Shown piece by piece: positions 34,527-40,504 of a DNA stretch of 40,504 nt (its first letter is position 1; the number at the start of each line of letters is the position of its first letter). Made by a program: the position numbers and the translations under genes. The stretch is taken from the NCBI GenBank assembly GCA_964569795.1, contig CAZMVB010000036.1:1-40504 (forward strand). The letters are read 5' to 3'. Under the pieces are notes generated by a model. It ran no database searches and had not been told where the DNA came from. It saw only the letters and a program-made list of their open reading frames with translations. The stretch is from JAHJDS01 sp964569795 (GTDB lineage: Bacteria; Desulfobacterota; Desulfarculia; Desulfarculales; JAHJDS01).

Positions 34527-35231
34527 ATGGACCTGGTACGGCTGGAAAACGTGAGCAAGGTTTACCGGGTGGGGGAGACCGGCATCAACGCCCTGCAGGG
34601 GATTGACCTCTCCCTTGCCTCGGGGGGATTTTTCTGTTTTGTCGGCCCCTCGGGAAGCGGCAAGACCACCCTGCTCAACATGATCGGCTGCCTGGACCGC
34701 CCGACTGAGGGGCAAGTGTTCATCGACGGGCAGGACGTCACCCATTTGAGTCGCCCCAAAGCGGCCCATTTCCGGGGCCGGAAGCTCGGCTTCATTTTTC
34801 AGAGCTTCAACCTGATACCCGTGCTGACCGCGGCGGAGAACGTGGGCCTGCCGCTGGTCATGGTCCGGCGAATGCCCAAGGCCGACCGGAACCGGGAGGT
34901 GGTCAGCCTCCTGGAGGCGGTCGGGATGGCCGACCAGGCCCACAAGTATCCGAACCAATTGTCCGGCGGCCAGAAACAGAGGGTGGCGGTCGCCCGGGCC
35001 CTGGTCACCAGGCCGTCGCTGATCCTGGCCGACGAACCCACGGCCAATCTGGATCGGGTCACGGCCCAACGGGTCGTGGACCTGATGAAGTCCCTGCGCG
35101 ACAAGTTCGGCAGCACCTTTGTCTTTTCCACCCACGACATGGGCCTGGTCAAGCACGCCGAGACCATCTTTGAACTGGTGGACGGCCGACTCAACCACAA
35201 CCATCGTCAGCCGGGGGAGAACCATGCCTGA
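34527..35231 (+). CDS. ABC transporter ATP-binding protein, LolD/MacB type
   Basis: This 234-residue ATPase carries GPSGSGKTT (Walker A), LSGGQKQRVAVARAL (signature), LILADEPTANLD (Walker B) and the switch histidine in STHDMG. The LILADEPTANLD and FIFQSFNLIPVLTA segments fit the LolD/MacB/FtsE group, which powers mechanotransmission type VII permeases rather than channels. ATG at 34527 is preceded by GGGGGTGA; a frame from 34431 would include the sigma-54 leader. Its stop overlaps the permease start (ATGCCTGA), indicating tight coupling. It is the first gene of a four-gene operon. Confidence 0.93.
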   Translation: MDLVRLENVSKVYRVGETGINALQGIDLSLASGGFFCFVGPSGSGKTTLLNMIGCLDRPTEGQVFIDGQDVTHLSRPKAAHFRGRKLGFIFQSFNLIPVLTAAENVGLPLVMVRRMPKADRNREVVSLLEAVGMADQAHKYPNQLSGGQKQRVAVARALVTRPSLILADEPTANLDRVTAQRVVDLMKSLRDKFGSTFVFSTHDMGLVKHAETIFELVDGRLNHNHRQPGENHA

Positions 35232-36471
35232 GATTATCCGGATCGCCTTGCGCAACCTGACGCGTTACAAGCGGCGGACCCTTCTGACGGGGTTGCTCAT
35301 CGCCTTCGGCACAACGGCGGTGATTCTCTTCGGCGCGGTCAGCAGCTCCTTCACCGGGGCGGTGATCGGTCAAATCACCGATTCCATGCTGGGGCACATC
35401 CAGGTCCACAAGAAGGGATACGTGGACAGCATTCTCAATCTCCCTCTCACCTTGAATCTTACCGCCCGGCAGTTCGCCCGGGTCAAAAAGGCCGCCGACT
35501 CCCTGCCCGGGGTGGCCGCGGTCACACCCGTGTTGAAATTCGGCGCCATGCTCAGCAACTACACGGAAACGACCTCGATCCGCCTCAACGGCATCGACCC
35601 GAACACGGCGTCGAGCGTGTTGCCGGCCCTGAGATCGCGCATCCACAACGGCCATCGGCCCGGCCCCCTGGTCAGGCCGGGGGAGATTCTGGTGCCCGAG
35701 ACCCTGGCCCATGGCCTGCAACTGAAAATGGGCCAGACCGTGGCCCTGGTGGCCACCAACAAGGACGGTTCCGTCAACGGCGTCAATTTGAAGGTGGCCG
35801 GCATCGTGGACAAGGCCCTGGGACCGGGCGGCTGGGACGGCTACCTCCACATCAGTGACGCGGCGCGGCTGCTGCGCATCAAGGGGATCGAGGCCAGCGA
35901 GATCATTCTCCGCCTCAAGGATTTCACCAGGCTCATGCCGGTCACCATGCGGCTCAAGAAAATGCTGGGCCGGGTTCGAGACAAGCAGGGCCGGCCGGTG
36001 TTCGAGGTCCATCCCTGGAAGGCCCTGTCGCCGTTCGCCAATATCGCCAAAATGATCGACGTCATGTCGCTGTTCATCCAGGTGATCCTCATCGCCGTGG
36101 TGCTGGTCGGCATTCTCAACGTCATGATGATGAGCGTTTACGAGCGGGTCCGGGAAATCGGCACCATGTCGGCCATCGGCGTCACCCCCGGCAAGGTGCT
36201 GGCCCTGTTCGTGTCCGAGGGCGGCATCCTGGGACTGGCCAGCGCCCTGGCCGGGACGCTGGTCGGCGCGGGCATCGTCTGGCTCCTGCACACCTCCCAG
36301 ATCCACATCGTGTTCGGCCACGGCCAGGACTGGTTCCTGGAACCGCGCCTGGCGTTATCCGGGGTGGTATCGGTGATCCTGATCGTGGTGGTGGTGTCCC
36401 TGTTGGCGAGCCTTCAGCCCGCGGCCAAGGCCGCCCGGTTGCAGCCGACCGACGCCCTGCGTCACGTCTGA
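35224..36471 (+). CDS. ABC permease, LolC/E-MacB-type
   Basis: This 415-residue permease has one N-terminal TM (about 20-42), a large periplasmic MacB-PCD-like domain (about 45-280) and three C-terminal TM segments (about 292-318, 335-362 and 380-402), the type VII ABC layout. The C-terminal end QPAAKAARLQPTDALRHV is the family hallmark. GILNVMMMSVYERVREIGTM is the FtsX-domain signature. It overlaps the ATPase by 8 bp. LolCDE extracts lipoproteins and relatives extract lipids from the inner membrane; the LolA-like protein and barrel encoded next suggest such a cargo here. Confidence 0.93.
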   Translation: MPEIIRIALRNLTRYKRRTLLTGLLIAFGTTAVILFGAVSSSFTGAVIGQITDSMLGHIQVHKKGYVDSILNLPLTLNLTARQFARVKKAADSLPGVAAVTPVLKFGAMLSNYTETTSIRLNGIDPNTASSVLPALRSRIHNGHRPGPLVRPGEILVPETLAHGLQLKMGQTVALVATNKDGSVNGVNLKVAGIVDKALGPGGWDGYLHISDAARLLRIKGIEASEIILRLKDFTRLMPVTMRLKKMLGRVRDKQGRPVFEVHPWKALSPFANIAKMIDVMSLFIQVILIAVVLVGILNVMMMSVYERVREIGTMSAIGVTPGKVLALFVSEGGILGLASALAGTLVGAGIVWLLHTSQIHIVFGHGQDWFLEPRLALSGVVSVILIVVVVSLLASLQPAAKAARLQPTDALRHV

Positions 36472-36497
36472 TCACCGGGCGACTCGAGGAGGTCACC

Positions 36498-37232
36498 ATG
36501 TCCCGAAAAATATTCTTGTCCCTTCTGCTCCTGTCATTCCTGGCCGCGCCGGCCGCGGCCCTGGACGGCCAGGCCATTCTGAGGCGGGTCGATCATAACC
36601 TGCAGCCCGGCAGCCTGGAAATGTACCGCAAGTTGATCAACATCGAACCCAGTGGTCTGCGGAAGCAGTACTTGTTGTGGATATTGAAAAAGGGCAACGA
36701 CAAGATTGTGGCCCTGTTCATTTCACCCGCCAGTGAAAAGGGTCGATCCACCCTCCGTCTGGGCGACAACATGTGGCTCTATATCCCCAACGTCGGCCGC
36801 CCGATTCGAATCACCAGCATCCAATCGGTCATCGGCGGCGTGTTCAACAACGCGGACATAATGCGCCTGGATTTCAGTCAAGAATATCGGGTGACCGCCA
36901 TAAAGGACCAGGGGCGGGAATATGTCCTGGAGTTGAAGGCCAAGACAAACGCGGTGGCCTATGACCGACTCCGGATGTGGGTCCTCAAACGCGAACTGGT
37001 GCCGACCAAGATCGAATGTTACGCCTCCACGGGAATGCTGATCAAGGTCATGTACTACAAGAACATCAAGAACCTGGGAGACGGCGTGGTGGCCCCCTCG
37101 GTGGTCGAGACGACAAGTCCTCTCCAAAAAAACTACAAATCCATCATGGTCATGGGCAACCTGAAAAAACGTTCCATCCCCAATGAGGTGTTCACGTTCA
37201 ACTACATGCCGCGCGTCGGCAATCTGCGCTGA
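36498..37232 (+). CDS. Outer-membrane lipoprotein-sorting-like periplasmic protein (LolA-like fold)
   Basis: This 244-residue protein has a signal peptide (about 1-21, ending PAAA) and no lipobox. The mature part fits the 'outer membrane lipoprotein-sorting protein' family (LolA-like fold): KKGNDKIVALFISPASEKGR, then LRLGDNMWLYIPNVGRPIRI and a C-terminal FTFNYMPRVG. Members have a hydrophobic half-barrel that can carry a lipid or acyl chain through the periplasm. The GAGGAGGT ribosome site precedes the ATG, 26 bp after the permease. It should be the periplasmic shuttle between the permease and the outer-membrane barrel. The cargo is unknown. Confidence 0.85.
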   Translation: MSRKIFLSLLLLSFLAAPAAALDGQAILRRVDHNLQPGSLEMYRKLINIEPSGLRKQYLLWILKKGNDKIVALFISPASEKGRSTLRLGDNMWLYIPNVGRPIRITSIQSVIGGVFNNADIMRLDFSQEYRVTAIKDQGREYVLELKAKTNAVAYDRLRMWVLKRELVPTKIECYASTGMLIKVMYYKNIKNLGDGVVAPSVVETTSPLQKNYKSIMVMGNLKKRSIPNEVFTFNYMPRVGNLR

Positions 37233-37244
37233 CCGGAGAGGGAC

Positions 37245-38534
37245 GTGCGCCGGTTCTGGCTGGTATTGTTTGTGCTCTTGGCCGGCACCCCGGCCTGGGC
37301 CGGCGACTATGAGTTGAAACTGCCCGAAACCGGCCGGAAGATGATCGAATTCGGCGGCCGATTGGAATTCCGTCCAACCTACCACGAATTCGACAAGTAT
37401 GCCGCCATTTATCGAATCAAGTATATCGGCAAAACACAAAGGCCGAATACTTTCGAGTACAGCCCCCAATTGGAACTTAAGGTCGGGGCGAATCTGGGAA
37501 AGATCAACGTCTATATTTATACCCACCATGACTTCCATCAAATGGTATTGGGAGATCAATGGACCAATAATGTTTACGAGGGATATATCTCCTTCCGGCC
37601 GGTCACCAGTCTGACGTTCTGGGCGGGAAAGAAATCCATCTCCTGGGGCAAGGGCTATGCCTGGAATCCGGTCGGGTTCATCAACCGGCCGAAGGACCCG
37701 GACGACCCCAACTTGAGCCTGGAGGGCTTTACCCTGGTTGGGTTCGACTACGTCAAGAGCCTGAAGTGGGCGGGGTTCAAAACAGTTTCGCTGACGGCCC
37801 TGGTGATGCCGGTCTTCAACTGGGATGAGGCCCTGGGGAAATTCGGAGACGTCAACGCCGCGTTCAAGCTGTACGTCCTCTTTCTGGATACCGACCTGGA
37901 CTTCATTTATTTCGTCGGACCGCATCAACCGCCCAGCTACGGATTCGACTTTTCCCGCAACCTGGGGGAGAGTATCGAGGTCCATGGCGAGATCGCCTGG
38001 CGGACCGGAACGACCAGATATTTGCTCGGCAGCGATGGTCGGACCTTTTATTCATCCCGGGACCAACTGAGCTACCTGTTGGGGCTGAGATACGTGACCA
38101 CGGCCGAGACGACGTTTATCGGGGAGTACTATCGAAACGGCCAGGGATACAACCGCGGTGAACTGGATCAGTTTTTTACCTACCTGGCGGCCACCTGGCG
38201 GAATTACCAGCGGTTCGGCAAGGCCCTGACCTTGCGTCGGGCCGAGTCCGTGATCCAGCCGTACCTTGATCAGGTCTTTTTCGGTCGCGACTACCTGTAC
38301 TTCAAGGTTTCGCAAAAGGACCTCTTCAGCGTGGTTGACTTCGTCCCCTGGGCGGCCCTGGCAGCCAATCTCAACGATTCCAGTTTCAGTGTCTCTTTGG
38401 GGGCAACCTATAAACCGGTCACCAACCTGGAACTGGGATTTCGGGTGGGGTGCCCCATCGGACCGGCCGGGACCGAATTCGGCGACAAACCTGACGCCCT
38501 GAAAATTGAGTTCTGGACTCGTTATTATTTTTAA
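37245..38534 (+). CDS. Outer-membrane beta-barrel protein
   Basis: This 429-residue protein has a signal peptide (about 1-19, ending PAWA) and then alternating amphipathic strands ending in the aromatic FWTRYYF, the BAM-targeting signal of outer-membrane barrels. Segments such as VNAAFKLYVLFLDTDLDFIY and YLLGLRYVTTAETTFIGEYY are typical strands. It may belong near the DUF1302/porin-type barrels that accompany lipid-export systems, but I cannot place it exactly. GTG at 37245 is preceded by GGAGAGGG, 12 bp after the LolA-like stop. It is the last gene of the operon; no terminator is certain. Confidence 0.78.
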   Translation: MRRFWLVLFVLLAGTPAWAGDYELKLPETGRKMIEFGGRLEFRPTYHEFDKYAAIYRIKYIGKTQRPNTFEYSPQLELKVGANLGKINVYIYTHHDFHQMVLGDQWTNNVYEGYISFRPVTSLTFWAGKKSISWGKGYAWNPVGFINRPKDPDDPNLSLEGFTLVGFDYVKSLKWAGFKTVSLTALVMPVFNWDEALGKFGDVNAAFKLYVLFLDTDLDFIYFVGPHQPPSYGFDFSRNLGESIEVHGEIAWRTGTTRYLLGSDGRTFYSSRDQLSYLLGLRYVTTAETTFIGEYYRNGQGYNRGELDQFFTYLAATWRNYQRFGKALTLRRAESVIQPYLDQVFFGRDYLYFKVSQKDLFSVVDFVPWAALAANLNDSSFSVSLGATYKPVTNLELGFRVGCPIGPAGTEFGDKPDALKIEFWTRYYF

Positions 38535-38835
38535 AATCGGAGACCTGACCAGGGCGATGCGGCAACGCCGGAAACCTTCGATACGGCCGCAGTCCCCCTG
38601 AAATAGCGGGACGCCGCCGTTCGCCATCGGTCAAAAAAATTTTTTATTGAAGTTTACCCCTAAAAAATGGGAACATAGCGCGTTCGGGGCGCCGGGGAAC
38701 CTTGGTCGGGTCGAGCGACGCCTCCCGGGCCCCGGGCTTCCATCGACTGAAAAAGGTCTTTACATCAGGGCGGTTGTCTGTTTTTGATTTTACTTTGAAC
38801 AATCCGGTGTTCCGGCGGACGCCGGCGGTAGGTTG
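38535..38835. other. Intergenic region with right direct repeat and AT-rich palindrome
   Basis: No gene is seen. It contains the right 41-bp repeat (38583-38623) and, directly after, the near-palindrome TCAAAAAAATTTTTTATTGA at 38631-38650, which could be a terminator-like T tract or a nucleoid-protein site. Further on, a strip with TTGTCTG and TTGATTTTACTTTGAAC (38774-38800) may hold the promoter of the VTT gene, but no good pair of boxes is clear. Confidence 0.5.
38583..38623. repeat. 41-bp direct repeat, right copy
   Basis: This is the second copy of the repeat at 34074-34114 (36 of 41 identical, core CCCCCTGAAATAGCGGGAC), 49 bp after the stop of the barrel gene. Confidence 0.7.
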
Positions 38836-39717
38836 ATGCCCCATTCCCACCCGGACAAGCAGAGGCCCATGCCCGAACCGAATTCCAATGACGTAGTCCG
38901 TTACGTCACCGTCCGGCTGCTGGCCCTGTACGCCGCGGCCGTGGTGGTCCTCATCCTGATCCTCCTGTTCGAGACCCAGGCCAACTGGCTGTGGGATCAG
39001 TTCCTGGCCCTGGTCCACCTGACCAAGGCCTGGGCCCGGGACGCCCACCAGGCCAAGGCGGACATGGCCGCCCTGGGTTTCTGGGGTCCCCTGGTGTTCA
39101 TCGGGCTCCAGATCTTCCAGGTCCTGGCCTCGCCCGTGCCCGGCGAGCTGGTCGGGCCCATCGGCGGCTACGTCTTCGGGGCCTTCTGGGCCACGGTCTA
39201 TTCGACCGTCGGCCTGGCCCTGGGATCCTGGATCAACTTCTTCGTCGCCCGGGCCCTGGGGAGGGGGTTTGTCGAGCGGGTGGTCCCGCCCAAGGTTTTA
39301 GGCAAGATGGACTTTGCCATGGAAGGCAAGGGCATGATGATCGTGTTCATCGGCTTTCTGCTGCCCGGCTTTCCCAAGGACTACTTCAGCTACTTCCTGG
39401 GGATCACCGCCATCGGCCCCCGGGCCTTCATGGTCGTCTCGGCCCTGGCCCGGATTCCGGGGACCGTGGCCCTGAGCCTGCAGGGGGCCATGCTGGCCGA
39501 TCGGAACTGGATCGGTCTGGTGACGGTGACCATCATCAGTTTGATCTTCTTTATCCCTTGCTTCTGGTATCGAAAGCAGATCAACGCCTGGCTGCTCCGG
39601 CTGGACCACAAAGACCGGACCTTGAAGCGGCTCCGGGAGGAGGAGGTGGCCAGGATCAGGGCCGAGCGACTCGGGCCCGAGTCGGCCGAGACGCCCAAGA
39701 CCACCGGGGAGGATTGA
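38836..39717 (+). CDS. VTT/DedA-family (TVP38-like) membrane protein
   Basis: This protein of about 293 residues has one TM near 30-50 and a VTT domain (about 80-250) with SPVPGELVGPIGGYVFGAFW, the glycine-rich re-entrant loop, and GFLLPGFPKDYFSYFLGITA with ALARIPGTVALSLQGA, the second signature. DedA/VTT proteins are linked to lipid flipping across the inner membrane in bacteria. The C-terminus is a charged helix (about 258-290). The start is uncertain: ATG 38836 follows AGG closely, while ATG 38869 follows AGAGG; both keep the domain. It stands 301 bp after the export operon and precedes the FMN reductase-like gene by 8 bp. Confidence 0.85.
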   Translation: MPHSHPDKQRPMPEPNSNDVVRYVTVRLLALYAAAVVVLILILLFETQANWLWDQFLALVHLTKAWARDAHQAKADMAALGFWGPLVFIGLQIFQVLASPVPGELVGPIGGYVFGAFWATVYSTVGLALGSWINFFVARALGRGFVERVVPPKVLGKMDFAMEGKGMMIVFIGFLLPGFPKDYFSYFLGITAIGPRAFMVVSALARIPGTVALSLQGAMLADRNWIGLVTVTIISLIFFIPCFWYRKQINAWLLRLDHKDRTLKRLREEEVARIRAERLGPESAETPKTTGED

Positions 39718-39725
39718 TTAAAAAA

Positions 39726-40504
39726 ATGAAAAAGGTGCTGGGAATCATCGGTTCACCCCGCCGGCTGGGCAACTCGGAACTCATCGTCAAGGAGATCGCC
39801 CGGCGGATCGAACCGGCGGTCGAACTGGAACTGGTCCGGCTGACCGATCTGGAACTAAAAACCTGCCTGGGCTGTTACCAGTGCCTGGAAAAGGGCGGTC
39901 AGTGCGTGCTCGATGACGACGCCCCCAAGGTCTTTGACGCCCTGTGCGCCGCGGACGGGGTGATCCTGGCCGCGCCGACCTATTTCCTGGGGGCCTACGG
40001 GGCGGTCAAGACCCTGGTGGACCGGTCGAACATGATCCTGCCCCGGGCCGAGCAGACCGACGGCAAGCCGGCCCTGGTCCTGACCCTGGCGGGCGTGCCC
40101 GGCCGGTCCGGGAGGGCCCCGGCCGACCTGGCCGGCGCGGCCCTGACCCTGGGGCTGACCATCAAGGCCCAGCGAACGATTTTCGCCGCCCTGCCGGGCG
40201 AGGTCTTCCTGCAGGGCCGCCGTCAGGCCGAGGTCGATGAGCTGGCCGCGGCTTTGTTCGGCCAAAAAGAGCCGGTCGCGTCTGAACTGCCTCTGTGTCC
40301 AGTGTGTGGTTCAAACGCTTTTGCTTTCATAGATAACGGCGTCAAGTGCCTGGTCTGTCTGGGCACGGGCGTCCTGGAGATGACCGCGGCCGGTCCCCGG
40401 CCCCTGATCGAGCCGGACCCGGAGAGATTTCTGGTGAGCAAGAAATGGCGTCTGGGCCACGTGGACTGGCTCCGGGGCATGAAGCAGCGCTTTTTCGATA
40501 ATAA
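39726..40504 (+). CDS. NADPH-dependent FMN reductase/iron-sulfur flavoprotein-like, 3' end cut by window
   Basis: The frame is open to the end of the window (259 residues seen). It begins MKKVLGIIGSPRRLGNSELI, the FMN-binding loop of the flavodoxin-like family, followed by KTCLGCYQCLEKGGQC, a cysteine motif of iron-sulfur flavoproteins and related NAD(P)H-dependent oxidoreductases, and APTYFLGAYGAVKTLVDRS, the usual second motif. A C-terminal extension has four cysteines in two pairs (CPVCGSNAFAF and KCLVCLGTG), resembling a zinc ribbon or rubredoxin-like knuckle. The ATG lies 8 bp after the VTT stop, with GGAGG 13 bp upstream; an in-frame TTG at 39714 overlaps the previous gene. The role is probably flavin-based electron transfer; the partner is unknown. 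Confidence 0.83.
   Translation, partial: MKKVLGIIGSPRRLGNSELIVKEIARRIEPAVELELVRLTDLELKTCLGCYQCLEKGGQCVLDDDAPKVFDALCAADGVILAAPTYFLGAYGAVKTLVDRSNMILPRAEQTDGKPALVLTLAGVPGRSGRAPADLAGAALTLGLTIKAQRTIFAALPGEVFLQGRRQAEVDELAAALFGQKEPVASELPLCPVCGSNAFAFIDNGVKCLVCLGTGVLEMTAAGPRPLIEPDPERFLVSKKWRLGHVDWLRGMKQRFFDN

Overview
The window looks like one scaffold piece of a GC-rich, anaerobic, flagellated Gram-negative bacterium, most likely a sulfate-reducing or syntrophic member of the Desulfobacterota (former Deltaproteobacteria). This is inferred from an NADH dehydrogenase/heterodisulfide-reductase-type electron-transfer operon, a selenoprotein of the DsrE family, a complete L- and P-ring flagellar rod/hook operon with sigma-54 promoters, and many envelope proteins. 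A 100-N assembly gap (29169-29268) shows that the source is a draft scaffold.

Layout. 1-3706: the 3' end of a redox operon (NuoF-like flavoprotein, HoxU/NuoG-like ferredoxin subunit, diverged HdrA-MvhD fusion) closed by a strong hairpin. 3840-8537: c-di-GMP and chemotaxis genes (EAL-HDOD, YcgR-type PilZ, PAS-containing chemoreceptor). 8561-8777: four imperfect stem-loop repeats. 8831-11965: an SDR-DUF2867 protein divergent from a class II photolyase. 12072-12389: a DsrE-like gene whose in-frame TGA is best read as selenocysteine, with a SECIS-like hairpin just downstream. 12430-14205: a secreted protein with a Cache-like C-terminus. 14366-14546: a 181-bp palindromic MITE-like element touching the flgL stop codon. 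14545-24101: flgF-G-A-H-I-J and flgN-K-L on the minus strand, each block behind a sigma-54 promoter. 24471-28711: small secreted and membrane proteins, an M24 peptidase, a GT9-like protein and a Sel1 protein. 28773-32022: a second, larger Sel1 protein and an AT-richer pentapeptide-repeat membrane protein. 32127-34013: a CoA-transferase-GNAT fusion. 34238-38534: a likely sigma-54-dependent four-gene operon (ABC ATPase, LolE-type permease, LolA-like periplasmic protein, outer-membrane beta-barrel) flanked by two copies of a 41-bp direct repeat. 38836-40504: a VTT/DedA membrane protein and a truncated FMN reductase-like gene.

Working together. The redox operon probably moves electrons between NADH and an Hdr-type partner. 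The c-di-GMP genes, chemoreceptor and flagellar genes form a motility neighbourhood. The ABC/LolA-like/barrel operon has one component for each envelope layer and looks like a self-contained export route for a lipid or lipoprotein. The strongest single observation is the DsrE selenoprotein, which standard gene calling would truncate at 68 residues. Next are the sigma-54-driven export operon with its flanking repeats, the diverged HdrA fusion and the palindromic element at flgL.
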